Shown in pieces: positions 1 through 7,122 of a DNA stretch of 8,139 nt (the first letter of the stretch is position 1; each line of letters opens with the position of its first letter). A model generated the notes under the pieces. That model was not told the origin of the DNA. It saw only the letters and a list, made by a program, of their open reading frames with translations, and did no database searches. The stretch comes from Eubacteriales Family XIII. Incertae Sedis bacterium (GTDB lineage Bacteria; Bacillota; Clostridia; Peptostreptococcales; Anaerovoracaceae), in assembly GCA_031254995.1 (NCBI GenBank), contig JAIRTJ010000047.1, positions 1 through 8,139 of the forward strand. Reading direction: 5' to 3'. A program made the position numbers and the translations under genes.

Positions 1-1
1 G

Positions 2-1015
2 AGGTATTACAGGGAGCATATACGTACAAATGTCGTGTTTTTAACGGTCGCGCCCATGGACGAACGCGGATTTTTCAATTTCGGACCGCAGGTCTCTCAC
101 GCGATGGCTCTCTGCGAGACGGCGGATACGGTCATACTTGAGGTCAATCCCAACATGCCGAGGTGTCTCGGCGGATTCGAGGAAGCGATTCACATCGACA
201 ATGTGTCGATGATCACGGAAGCGAATTGGCCCTTGCCTCAATTATCGCCCATCTCGCCAAGCGAGACCGACAGACGCATCGCGGAATTGATCATGGAGCA
301 TTTGCGCGACGGCGATTGTCTCCAGTTGGGAATCGGCGGCATGCCGAACGCGGTCGGCGCGCTGATCGCGCAATCCGACCTGAAAGATCTGGGCATTCAC
401 ACGGAGATGTTCGTCGATTCGTTCGTCGACATGATCGAGTCGGGACGCGTGACGGGCGCGCGGAAGAACATCGACAAATACAAGGTCGTATGCACGTTCG
501 CGTTGGGCGGGAAGAAGACATACGATTTCATCGACGACAATCCCGCGGTCGCGTTCTATCCCGTGGACTACACGAACGATCCGGAGATCATCGCGAGAAA
601 CGACAGGGTTGTCGCCGTCAACAACTGCGTCGAGACGGATATCTTCGGTCAGGTCTGTTCGGAATCCTTCGGCGCGCGTCAGATCAGCGGCACAGGCGGA
701 CAATTGGACTTCACGTTCGGCGCCTATCGTTCCGAGGGCGGCAGAGCCTTCATCTGCATGAGTTCCTCTCACGCCTCGAAGAACGGTACGCGGGTGTCTC
801 GGATACGCCCCTCGTTGACGCCGGGCGCCGTAGTGACGGTTCCGCGAAGCATGGTGCATTTTCTCGTGACGGAAAATGGGATTGCGAATCTGAAAGGGCT
901 TACGCTGTGGGAACGCGCGGAGGCGATCATCTCGATCGCGCATCCGGATTTCCGCGACGAATTGATCAAGGAAGCGGACGCATTGGGTGTCTGGCGCAGG
1001 AGCAACAGACGGTGA
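2..1015 (+). CDS. but: Butyryl-CoA:acetate CoA-transferase, 3' part (5' end outside window)
   Basis: The enzyme moves CoA from butyryl-CoA to acetate, releasing butyrate and acetyl-CoA in the cytoplasm; it belongs to the acetyl-CoA hydrolase/4-hydroxybutyrate CoA-transferase family. The frame is open to the window edge, and the residues before the GTG at 35 (RYYRE, then VAPMDERGFFNFGP) already match the family. That GTG is therefore internal, and roughly 110 N-terminal residues are missing from a protein of about 445. Visible landmarks are NPNMPRCLGG, the CoA-site loop LGIGGMPNAVGALIAQSDL, and IHTEM, whose glutamate (codon 404-406) aligns with the catalytic Glu that forms the glutamyl-CoA ester. 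The C terminus (IAHPDFRDELIK...WRRSNRR) is the family's natural end. Many stretches match what I recall of the Roseburia enzyme, which favours But over acetate or 4-hydroxybutyrate transferases. A 72-nt gap with no terminator leads to bcd, suggesting one operon. Confidence 0.93.
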   Translation, partial: RYYREHIRTNVVFLTVAPMDERGFFNFGPQVSHAMALCETADTVILEVNPNMPRCLGGFEEAIHIDNVSMITEANWPLPQLSPISPSETDRRIAELIMEHLRDGDCLQLGIGGMPNAVGALIAQSDLKDLGIHTEMFVDSFVDMIESGRVTGARKNIDKYKVVCTFALGGKKTYDFIDDNPAVAFYPVDYTNDPEIIARNDRVVAVNNCVETDIFGQVCSESFGARQISGTGGQLDFTFGAYRSEGGRAFICMSSSHASKNGTRVSRIRPSLTPGAVVTVPRSMVHFLVTENGIANLKGLTLWERAEAIISIAHPDFRDELIKEADALGVWRRSNRR

Positions 1016-1087
1016 TCTGCGCCGAACCGAGGGGCGGGCGTCTCGGAAGATGCGGGTTTCTGCGTATATTGCGAAAGGAATACTGAA

Positions 1088-2233
1088 ATGAATTTTGAAT
1101 TGAATGAAGATCATATCATGATGCGCAAGATGGTGCGGGATTTCGCCGAGAAGGAAGCCGGTCCGGGCGCTGAGGAACGCGACGAAAACGAAGAATTCCC
1201 CATGGAATTGTGGAAGAAGTGCGCCGAGCTCGGACTCGCCGGCATCACGTTTCCCGAGGAATACGGCGGCGTGGGCGCGGATTACATCTCCTACGCTATC
1301 ACCGTGGAGGAGCTTTCTCGCGTCGACGCGGCGCTCGGCGTCACGATTTCCGCGCATTCAAGTCTGTGCGCAAATCCGATTTTGTTGTTCGGGTCGGAAG
1401 AGCAGAAGCAAAAATATCTGCCCGCTTTAGCTTCGGGCGAGAAGTTGGGCGCGTTCGGTCTGACGGAGTCCATGGCCGGTTCGGACGCGTCGGGAACGCG
1501 CACGACGGCGACGCGAGAAGGGGACGAATACGTCATAAACGGTTCCAAGGTGTTCATCACGAACGGCTATCACGCCGATGTGTACGTGGTCACCGCGCAG
1601 ATGGACAAGAGCAAGGGCAACAAGGGGATCGCCGCGTTTATTCTCGAGAAGGATACGCCGGGTTTCACGTTCGGCAAGAAAGAGAAGAAGATGGGTATCC
1701 GCTCGTCCGCGACCTATGAATTGGTCTTCGAGAACGTCCGCATTCCCGCGGAAAACCTGCTCGGGGAAGAGGGGCAGGGCTTCAAAATTGCGATGACGAC
1801 GCTTGATTACGGGCGAATAGGCATCGCGTCGCAGGCATTGGGAATCGCTCAGGGCGCGTACGAGCAAGCTCTTAATTACGCGAAGGAACGAGTGCAATTC
1901 GGGAAGCCCATTTCCGCGCTTCAGGCCATTCAGTTCAAACTCGCGGATATGGCATTGCAGATCGAGGCCGCGCGGTTGCTCGTATATCAGGCCGCCTTTG
2001 TCGCGAACGAACATACGTTCCCTGTTTCAAAATACGCCGCGATGGCGAAGGTGTTCGCCTCCGAGGCTGCAAACAAGGTGACGACGCAGGCGGTTCAAAT
2101 CTTGGGCGGGTACGGTTACACGCGCGATTATCCGGTCGAACGCATGATGCGCGACGCCAAGATCACGGAGATTTACGAAGGTACCAGCGAGATCCAGCGT
2201 GTCGTGATCGCCGCCAATATTCTCAAGGATTAG
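1088..2233 (+). CDS. bcd: Butyryl-CoA dehydrogenase (short-chain acyl-CoA dehydrogenase)
   Basis: This FAD enzyme interconverts crotonyl-CoA and butyryl-CoA and exchanges electrons with EtfAB, which is encoded next. At 381 residues it is full length for the family. The N-terminal helical domain is followed by the FAD/substrate motif FGLTESMAGSD (123-133) and VFITNG (155-160). The C-terminal signature runs from about 346 to 373 and includes YTRDYPVERMMRDAKI and IYEGTSEIQR. Glu364 in YEGTSEIQR is at the position of the catalytic base of the family (Glu376 of human MCAD). The ATG at 1088 is preceded by AAAGGA at 5-6 bases' useful distance, and the N terminus MNFELNEDHIMMRK is typical. Placement after but and before etfBA points to the butyrate pathway. 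A branched-chain or other short-chain acyl-CoA substrate cannot be excluded from sequence alone. Confidence 0.93.
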   Translation: MNFELNEDHIMMRKMVRDFAEKEAGPGAEERDENEEFPMELWKKCAELGLAGITFPEEYGGVGADYISYAITVEELSRVDAALGVTISAHSSLCANPILLFGSEEQKQKYLPALASGEKLGAFGLTESMAGSDASGTRTTATREGDEYVINGSKVFITNGYHADVYVVTAQMDKSKGNKGIAAFILEKDTPGFTFGKKEKKMGIRSSATYELVFENVRIPAENLLGEEGQGFKIAMTTLDYGRIGIASQALGIAQGAYEQALNYAKERVQFGKPISALQAIQFKLADMALQIEAARLLVYQAAFVANEHTFPVSKYAAMAKVFASEAANKVTTQAVQILGGYGYTRDYPVERMMRDAKITEIYEGTSEIQRVVIAANILKD

Positions 2234-2236
2234 GCG

Positions 2237-2265
2237 CCGGCGATCCTCGTCTCCGCCGGAGTTTT
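2237..2265 (+). terminator. Possible weak attenuator hairpin between bcd and etfB
   Basis: CCGGCG (2237-2242) pairs perfectly with CGCCGG (2254-2259) across an 11-nt loop, and AGTTTT follows. The stem is short and the T run is only four long, so it would at best stop part of the transcripts, or protect an mRNA end, within the operon. The etfB ribosome binding site lies just downstream. Confidence 0.25.
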
Positions 2266-2288
2266 AAGTTATGATCGGAGGATGGAAT

Positions 2289-3059
2289 ATGAATATCATC
2301 GTTAGTGTAAAGCAGACGTTTGACACCGAGGCAAAGATCGCGCTGAACGCCGAAGGAAAGATCAGCGACGACGGAGTGACGCTCGTGATCAATCCATACG
2401 ACGAGTTCGCCGTCGAAGAGGCGTTGAAGCTCAAGGAAAAATTCGGGGGAGAAGTGACGGTCGTCTGTGCCGGGGGCGAAAAGGCGCAAGAGGCCATTAG
2501 AACCGCGTTGGCCATGGGGTGCGACAAGGCCGTGCGCGTCGATATTTCCGGGTTGGAGGATGCGGACGAATGGGTCGTCGCGGAAGTTCTCGCGAAAGCC
2601 GTCTCCGAACTGCCGTATGACATCGTGCTGAGCGGACGCATCGCCGTCGACGACGGTTCGAGTCAGGTGGCCGTTCGCTTGGCCGAAGCGCTCGGAATAC
2701 CGTCTGTCAGCAGCATTCTGAAATTGGAGATCGAAGGCGATACGGCGACCGCGACGCGTGAGATCGACGGCGGCGCGGAGGTGATCGAGGTCAAACTCCC
2801 CGCTTTGTTCACCGCGCAAAAGGGCTTGAACGAGCCGCGTTATCCTAGCATGATGGGGATCATGAAAGCCAAGAAAAAGGAGATCGCGACGAAGGGGCTT
2901 GCCGATATCGGGTTTGGAGAGGTTCCCGCGGCAAAGATGAGCGCGCCGAAATACAGTCTGCCGACTTCACGCGCGGGCGGAAAGATGATCCCGGGCGATG
3001 CCACCGAAGCGACGAAGGAATTGGCGAGGCTGTTGCGCGAAGAAGCGAAAGCGATATGA
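2289..3059 (+). CDS. etfB: Electron transfer flavoprotein, beta subunit
   Basis: This is the small subunit of the EtfAB heterodimer, which carries electrons to or from Bcd. I start it at the ATG at 2289, giving 256 residues, because GGAGG (2277-2281) sits 7 nt upstream and the protein then begins MNIIVSVKQTFDTE as family members do; an in-frame ATG at 2271 would place the SD inside the gene. Landmarks are INPYDEFAVEEAL (34-46), RTALAMGCDKAV (71-82), GRIAVDDGSSQV (116-127) at the nucleotide-binding site, and GLNEPRYPS...GIMKAKKK (179-197). The pattern resembles Bacillus-type EtfB more than the IDGDTxQVGP form I recall from bifurcating clostridial Etfs. The stop overlaps an ATGA shared with the possible upstream start of etfA, showing tight coupling. 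Confidence 0.93.
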   Translation: MNIIVSVKQTFDTEAKIALNAEGKISDDGVTLVINPYDEFAVEEALKLKEKFGGEVTVVCAGGEKAQEAIRTALAMGCDKAVRVDISGLEDADEWVVAEVLAKAVSELPYDIVLSGRIAVDDGSSQVAVRLAEALGIPSVSSILKLEIEGDTATATREIDGGAEVIEVKLPALFTAQKGLNEPRYPSMMGIMKAKKKEIATKGLADIGFGEVPAAKMSAPKYSLPTSRAGGKMIPGDATEATKELARLLREEAKAI

Positions 3060-3073
3060 GGGAGGTGGACGAT

Positions 3074-4060
3074 ATGGCGACAGGAATTTGGATTATTCTT
3101 GAACGGAACGAATCGGGGATTCGCAAGGTTTCATTGCAATTGTTGAGCAAGGGGCGCGCCATCGCGGACGAGACCGGCGAATCGCTCGTCGCGGTGATAC
3201 TCGGAAGCGGCGCGGCGCAATTCGCCGACGAGGCCGCATCCTACGGCGCGGATAAGGTGATTCTCGCGGACGACAAGAGGCTTTCGACCTACACGACGGG
3301 AGCCTATACATCGGCGCTGAACAAGCTCATACGAAAGGGCGAGCCCGCAGCCGTCCTGATCGGAAATACGGCCATAGGCAAGGATCTGGCGCCGCGCCTC
3401 GCGCAACGCTTGGGCGTGGGCATGGCTTCCGACTGCACAGGCATGGAAACGGATGAGGCCGCGTTTCTCTCGTTTAAACGTCCGATCTACGGAGGAAAGG
3501 CTTTCGCGGAGGTCACCGCGACGGATCGACCGATCTTGGCGGCAATTCGGCCAAATACCTTCCCCATGGGAGAGCCTGACGCGACGCGCAAGGCCGAGAT
3601 CGCAAACGAGGCGGCGGAGATCGACGACGATGATCTCAGAGCCGTCGTCAAGGAGGTCGTCGTCGCTGTTTCGGCGCGACCGGAATTGACGGAAGCGGAC
3701 ATCATCATTTCCGGCGGCCGCGGCATGAAAGGCCCGGAGAACTATGAGATATTGGAGAAGTGCGCGGACGCGATCGGAGCCGCAGTCGGCGCCTCCCGCG
3801 CGGCTGTGGATGCCGGTTGGATCGAACAGAAATTCCAAGTCGGGCAGACGGGAAAGACCGTCTCGCCCACGCTTTACATCGCGTGCGGCATCTCCGGTGC
3901 GGTTCAGCATCTCGCCGGCATGGGCACATCCAAGATCATCGTCGCGATCAACAAGGATCCCGAGGCCAACATCTTCGCTTTGGCGGATTACGGCATCGTC
4001 GGAGATCTCTTTGAGATAGTGCCTTTGCTCACAGAGGAATTCAAGAAACTCACCGCCTGA
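3074..4060 (+). CDS. etfA: Electron transfer flavoprotein, alpha subunit
   Basis: This large Etf subunit holds the FAD that docks with acyl-CoA dehydrogenases. I choose the ATG at 3074 (328 residues) because GGAGGTGG (about 3060-3067) lies 6-7 nt upstream. An in-frame ATG at 3056, overlapping the etfB stop, would add six residues. The N-terminal domain is followed by the C-terminal FAD domain: GGRG (214-217), SRAAVDAGW (241-249), QVGQTG (255-260), LYIACGISGAVQHLAGM (267-283) and INKDPEA...DYGIVGD (292-311). No extra N-terminal ferredoxin domain is present. The ending DLFEIVPLLTEEFKKL is again Bacillus-like. As the last gene of the operon it is followed by a hairpin terminator. Confidence 0.94.
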   Translation: MATGIWIILERNESGIRKVSLQLLSKGRAIADETGESLVAVILGSGAAQFADEAASYGADKVILADDKRLSTYTTGAYTSALNKLIRKGEPAAVLIGNTAIGKDLAPRLAQRLGVGMASDCTGMETDEAAFLSFKRPIYGGKAFAEVTATDRPILAAIRPNTFPMGEPDATRKAEIANEAAEIDDDDLRAVVKEVVVAVSARPELTEADIIISGGRGMKGPENYEILEKCADAIGAAVGASRAAVDAGWIEQKFQVGQTGKTVSPTLYIACGISGAVQHLAGMGTSKIIVAINKDPEANIFALADYGIVGDLFEIVPLLTEEFKKLTA

Positions 4061-4112
4061 TGCGCAGAAGCGATCTTGCGGCGGATGATTCGGGCGCTTG
4101 CTCCGAATAAAG

Positions 4113-4176
4113 CACAAATCCGAACCCCTTATCGACAGGTTTCGCCTGTCTTCGGCGGTTCGGATTATGTGTTTTT
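4113..4176 (+). terminator. Branched hairpin terminator after etfA
   Basis: AATCCGAAC (4117-4125) pairs exactly with GTTCGGATT (4158-4166). The stem extends outward with CAC/GTG and one bulged base, and TTTTT follows at 4172-4176. Inside it sits a second hairpin, GACAGG (4134-4139) with CCTGTC (4145-4150) around a TTTCG loop. The position, 53 nt after the etfA stop, fits an intrinsic terminator. The long, branched, palindromic form also looks like a dispersed intergenic repeat; that part is inference. Confidence 0.6.
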
Positions 4177-4180
4177 GGCG

Positions 4181-4255
4181 CAGCATTTCTTCAATCGCGT
4201 CGCAGAGAAGATCCTTGAGCGCGTCTTGAATGTCCTCGGCAGATTGAATAGAGTT
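4181..4255 (-). pseudogene. Remnant of an IS256-type transposase N terminus
   Basis: Read on the minus strand, this stretch encodes NSIQSAEDIQDALKDLL then CDAIEEML. It matches the N-terminal pattern of IS256/mutator-type transposases as I recall it (xDIQxxLKDLL...TIQEML, normally followed by EAEMDxHLGY). The similarity stops after EEML, where the sequence runs into the operon terminator palindrome. No other part of a transposase is found nearby. It is about 25 codons and cannot be functional. The assignment rests on a short pattern, so a chance match remains possible. Confidence 0.45.
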
Positions 4256-4506
4256 TAAATACAAAAACCCGCCAAAAAAACCGGTCAGTTGACAAAGTAA
4301 GTGCGATTCTCTGCGCGAAATTTGAGAATCATTGATTGCAATTGATAAATTGCGGATGCAAAACAGTTTCAATTGCAGGAATTTTGGGGTAGAATAGCAT
4401 TACAGAAGTGCGTGAAGGCCGAATTTGGGCATGCTGACGCCGGGGCAGCGTCTCGATTCTTTTTTTCGGAACACTGAGTGCGACCCCGTAATCGATGAAA
4501 TCGTGA
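4256..4506. other. AT-rich gene-free stretch upstream of the adh promoter
   Basis: No convincing gene is present on either strand. Seen here: a perfect 6-bp palindrome GCAATT-GATA-AATTGC (4338-4353); a weak promoter-like pair TTTCAA (4367-4372) and TAGAAT (4390-4395) 17 nt apart; and a 5-bp hairpin GACGC/GCGTC (4436-4452) with a T7 run (4460-4466) seven bases further on, too far away for a good terminator. Base composition is visibly richer in A/T than the operon upstream. Confidence 0.4.
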
Positions 4507-4535
4507 TTGACTTTGCGGATATATTCGGCTATAGT
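4507..4535 (+). promoter_or_regulatory. Sigma-70/sigma-A type promoter for the alcohol dehydrogenase gene
   Basis: TTGACT (4507-4512) and TATAGT (4530-4535) are separated by exactly 17 bases; each differs from consensus at one position. Transcription would begin near 4542, giving a leader of about 66 nt. Two direct TCAAAA copies (4543-4548 and 4554-4559) lie 11 bp apart at the expected start site and could be a regulator site. Confidence 0.7.
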
Positions 4536-4607
4536 TAGATTGTCAAAACTTTATCAAAATTGTTGGGGTTTTTATAGAAATGTGAGTGGGAGAAAGGGGT
4601 TTTTACT

Positions 4608-5675
4608 ATGAGCAAGATGAAAGGTTTGGCGATGTTGGGCTTTGATACGATCGGTTGGATTGAAAAGGATATTCCAAAAGCCGGTCCTATGGACGCTATA
4701 TGCAAACCGATAGCGATATCGCCATGTACGTCGGACGTACACACAGTGTGGGAAAAAGCGTTAGGCGAACGGCACGACATGATCCTCGGACATGAAGCGT
4801 CCGCTGAGGTAGTGGAAGTCGGATCTCTCGTAAAGGATTTCAAGGCCGGGGATAAGGTGATCATTCCTGCTATTACGCCCGACTGGGAAACTGTCGAGTC
4901 ACAATCCGGATACTCGCAACACTCCGGCGGTATGCTGAACGGATGGAAATTTTCAAACATGAAGGACGGCACGTTTGCGGAATACTTTCACGTCAACCAG
5001 GCTGACGGCAATCTGGCTCACTTGCCGGACGAGATCGACGTCGAGGACGCGGTCATGCTGTCAGACATGGTTCCCACAGGATTTCACGGCGCGAACAACG
5101 CCGAAGTCGAATACGGAGATACTGTCGTCGTCATAGGCATAGGCCCTGTGGGTCTCATGGCCGTTGCGGGATCGGTTCTGCGCGGAGCAGGCAGAGTGTT
5201 CGGCGTCGGTTCGCGAAAGAAGTGCCAAGAAGTAGCGAAATTTTACGGAGCTACTGATCTGATCAACTACCGCGACGGAGACATCGTCGATCAGATACGT
5301 GACGCCATGAACGGAAAACCCGTCGACAAAGTCATTCTCGCGGGCGGTGGTCTGGAGACCTTCGACCAGGCGGTTCGCATGGTGAAACCGGGTGGCATAG
5401 TTTCAAATATCAACTATCTCGGTACCGGCGATTACATCAAGATTCCCAGGGTTGAATGGGGACTCGGCATGGGTCATATCAGGGTCACTGGCGGTCTTAT
5501 GCCCGGCGGAAGGAAAAACATGGAGTTCCTTTCTCGGGTTATTAAGAACGGCAGACTCGACGTCAGTCCGATGCTCACGCACAGATTTAGTAAACTGGAA
5601 GATCTGGAGGAAGCCCTTCTCCTCATGAAGGATAAGCCGAAGGATCTGATTAAGCCCGTCGTTCTCGTCGGATAG
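4608..5675 (+). CDS. adh: Zinc-dependent NADP(H)-type secondary alcohol dehydrogenase
   Basis: This is a medium-chain dehydrogenase that interconverts secondary alcohols and ketones (for example isopropanol/acetone), and probably short aldehydes. It has 355 residues, as usual, and AAAGGGG (4593-4599) precedes the ATG by 8 nt. It follows the Clostridium beijerinckii enzyme as I recall it over the whole length with a +3 offset. The zinc ligands are Cys40 (SPCTSD), His62 and Glu63 (LGHEA) and Asp153 (SDMVPTGFHG). The Rossmann loop is GIGPVG (177-182). Gly201-Ser202-Arg203 and Tyr221 match the residues that give NADP preference there. Only one metal site is expected. It has its own promoter and terminator, so it is a single-gene unit. 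Its link to the butyrate operon, as a second outlet for reducing power, is inferred. Confidence 0.92.
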   Translation: MSKMKGLAMLGFDTIGWIEKDIPKAGPMDAICKPIAISPCTSDVHTVWEKALGERHDMILGHEASAEVVEVGSLVKDFKAGDKVIIPAITPDWETVESQSGYSQHSGGMLNGWKFSNMKDGTFAEYFHVNQADGNLAHLPDEIDVEDAVMLSDMVPTGFHGANNAEVEYGDTVVVIGIGPVGLMAVAGSVLRGAGRVFGVGSRKKCQEVAKFYGATDLINYRDGDIVDQIRDAMNGKPVDKVILAGGGLETFDQAVRMVKPGGIVSNINYLGTGDYIKIPRVEWGLGMGHIRVTGGLMPGGRKNMEFLSRVIKNGRLDVSPMLTHRFSKLEDLEEALLLMKDKPKDLIKPVVLVG

Positions 5676-5686
5676 ATCACAGCGTC

Positions 5687-5745
5687 AATTACAATAATAC
5701 TTGCAGCGGGGAATCGAATTATCGACTCCCCTCTGCTTTGTAATT
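5687..5745. terminator. Hairpin terminator after adh, possibly bidirectional
   Basis: The core stem runs from GCAG at 5703 to CTGC at 5736: GCAGCGGGGAATCGA pairs with TCGACTCCCCTCTGC around an ATTA loop, with two mismatches. An outer pair, AATTACAA (5687-5694) with TTGTAATT (5738-5745), could lengthen it. The T run after the core on the plus strand is only three long, so plus-strand termination would be modest. It lies between the adh stop and the insertion sequence. Confidence 0.6.
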
Positions 5746-5850
5746 ACACTGCACAATCTCCCTCTCATTCTCCCCGGAAGGATTGAACTTGGAAGTCCGC
5801 GACCCCTCCATTAAATCCTGCGCCTGCGGAGTCTGATACCCACCATAAAC

Positions 5851-5889
5851 TGGAGTTGTCAAGAAAAGCAGAGTTTGAAAACACCCCTC
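5851..5889 (+). repeat. Terminal inverted repeat next to the 3' end of OrfB
   Basis: It reads TGGAGTTGTCAAGA, then AAAGCAGAGT, then AAAACACCC, and is matched by the complement of the other element end. It starts 15 nt beyond the OrfB stop. Confidence 0.75.
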
Positions 5890-5903
5890 TGACATTATCT
5901 TCC

Positions 5904-6746
5904 TCACGCGGTCTTTGCATTTGACGACCTCCCTTCATAATACGACCGCCTTATCACATCCGGAGGCCAACCTCCGGGATTAGATGTATGTATCCTCTGC
6001 CGATTGTAATAGACGAATATATAACGGAAGATGATGGTTCTCACGTCGGCCATCCGCCACTTCCGCGTATCGAACTTATACAACTTTTCCTTCTTGAGTG
6101 TCGCGAAGAAGCTTTCCATCTTCGCGTTGTCGTAGCACTTGCCGGTCCCGCTCATGCTTTGAGTCGCGCCCCGTGCAGCCAAGGCATCTCTGAATGCACC
6201 ACTCGTGTACTGCGACCCGCGATCCGAGTGGCAGAGCATATCACGGGCGCCAGTCCTGGAGCAGGCGTCATCGAAGGCGCCGACGGCCAGCTCTTTGCGC
6301 ATGTTGTCGTCCATAGCAGCCCCGACGATTTGAGAATCGAAGCAGTCGAGTACGGCCGCAAGATAGAGTTTGCCGTCATAGCACGATATCTCGGTGATGT
6401 CCGTGAGCCACTTCGTGTTCGGCTCATCCGCAGTAAAATCGCGTTGCAGGATGTTCTCTGCCTTCTGCGCTTCGCGGTCTTCCTTGGTGATGCCGTTGGG
6501 ATGGCGCTTCTTCTTCTGTAGCAGATCGTTGTCTCTCATTATTCTGTATACCGTAGGGTACGACACTTTCTCTCCTTGTTGCCGCAGGTCGATATGAACC
6601 CTCTTCGCCCCGTAGTTGTCGTTGTCAGGATATCGGCTGATGATCTCCTTTATCTTGACCAGAAGCAGTTCCCGCCGCTTGGGTCGGCGCTTCGGTTTCA
6701 AGCTCTTGTAGTATCCTGACTCGCTTACCTTAAGCACCTTGCACAT
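5904..6746 (-). CDS. IS3-family transposase OrfB (DDE catalytic part)
   Basis: This is the catalytic half of the transposase that cuts and joins the element ends. From its first ATG it is 280 residues. A helical N-terminal DNA-binding part (SESGYYKS, then YGAKRVHIDLRQQG, 45-59) precedes the integrase-fold core. The triad is Asp116 (WLTDITEI), Asp175 (HSDRGSQY) and Glu211 (DNAKMESFF), with exactly 35 residues between the last two, the DD(35)E spacing of the family. The end PGGWPPDVIRRS is typical, so it appears intact. The frame is open upstream of the ATG to 6827, where frameshifting from OrfA would enter, giving a fusion of about 396 residues. The lone OrfB start lacks an obvious strong ribosome binding site, consistent with expression mainly as OrfAB. 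Confidence 0.9.
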   Translation of the reverse strand: MCKVLKVSESGYYKSLKPKRRPKRRELLLVKIKEIISRYPDNDNYGAKRVHIDLRQQGEKVSYPTVYRIMRDNDLLQKKKRHPNGITKEDREAQKAENILQRDFTADEPNTKWLTDITEISCYDGKLYLAAVLDCFDSQIVGAAMDDNMRKELAVGAFDDACSRTGARDMLCHSDRGSQYTSGAFRDALAARGATQSMSGTGKCYDNAKMESFFATLKKEKLYKFDTRKWRMADVRTIIFRYIFVYYNRQRIHTSNPGGWPPDVIRRSYYEGRSSNAKTA

Positions 6747-6805
6747 CTTCTTGACGTTCCATTTATATCTGCGGCTACTGATATATTCGTACAGCCTACC
6801 AGCCT

Positions 6806-7093
6806 TTACTTCTTCCGGTCTTGTGCGAAAAAACCCAGCGCGTCTTTCAATATCTCATTCGCACGGCGCAACTCGCGATTCTCCTTTTCCAACTCCTGCT
6901 CTTTGCTTGTCTTTCCCGGTGTCGGTCGACGGCGACCACTTCCCACGAAAGCGTACTCTCCCGCCTCCCGCTTTGCCTTGCGCCAGTCCAGAATCGTGTA
7001 ATATGACACTCCCAGATCCTCGGCGGCTTTCTTTGCTCCGATCTCATCGGCGAGCTTGACGGCCTCTTCCTTGAAATTCTTCTCGTACTGCAT
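6806..7093 (-). CDS. IS3-family OrfA (helix-turn-helix and leucine zipper)
   Basis: OrfA binds the element's terminal repeats and often restrains transposition. I start it at the ATG at 7093 (95 residues, MQYEKNFKEEAVKLADEIG) because AAGGAGG lies 5 nt upstream; an in-frame ATG at 7114 would put that site inside the gene. A helix-turn-helix spans about residues 19-38 (AKKAAEDLGVSYYTILDWRK). A heptad-rich zipper spans about 66-88 (QELEKENRELRRANEILKDA). The gene closes with ALGFFAQDRKK, and the FF codons lie in the slippery site used to make OrfAB. It overlaps the extended OrfB frame, as in other IS150-like elements. Confidence 0.9.
   Translation of the reverse strand: MQYEKNFKEEAVKLADEIGAKKAAEDLGVSYYTILDWRKAKREAGEYAFVGSGRRRPTPGKTSKEQELEKENRELRRANEILKDALGFFAQDRKK
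6827..6833 (-). promoter_or_regulatory. -1 programmed frameshift heptamer T TTT TTC
   Basis: In the OrfA frame the codons read GGT TTT TTC, giving the X XXY YYZ heptamer T TTT TTC. A -1 slip continues CGC ACA AGA CCG and stays open through 27 codons into OrfB's first ATG with no stop. This yields the OrfAB transposase. I saw no clear downstream stimulatory hairpin. Confidence 0.75.
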
Positions 7094-7122
7094 TTCATCC
7101 TCCTTAGTAATCATTTTACTAC

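Noticed and set aside
35..37. GTG as the start of the CoA-transferase.
   Set aside because: Family sequence continues upstream of it to the window edge and no ribosome binding site precedes it.
242..1357. Long minus-strand frame opposite but and bcd.
   Set aside because: It spans two well-supported plus-strand genes and has no family features.
4076..4258. Plus-strand 60-codon frame after etfA.
   Set aside because: It runs through the terminator hairpin; the opposite strand gives a better explanation (transposase remnant).
3131..4372. Long minus-strand frame opposite etfA (413 codons).
   Set aside because: It is a shadow of etfA produced by G+C-rich codon structure; only its first part beyond etfA carries the IS256-like piece.
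4436..4466. Intrinsic terminator with GACGC/GCGTC stem.
   Set aside because: The stem is only five pairs and the T run starts seven bases after it.
4541..4566. Rex redox-repressor operator upstream of adh.
   Set aside because: TTGTCAAAAC...ATTGTT does not form the required inverted repeat.
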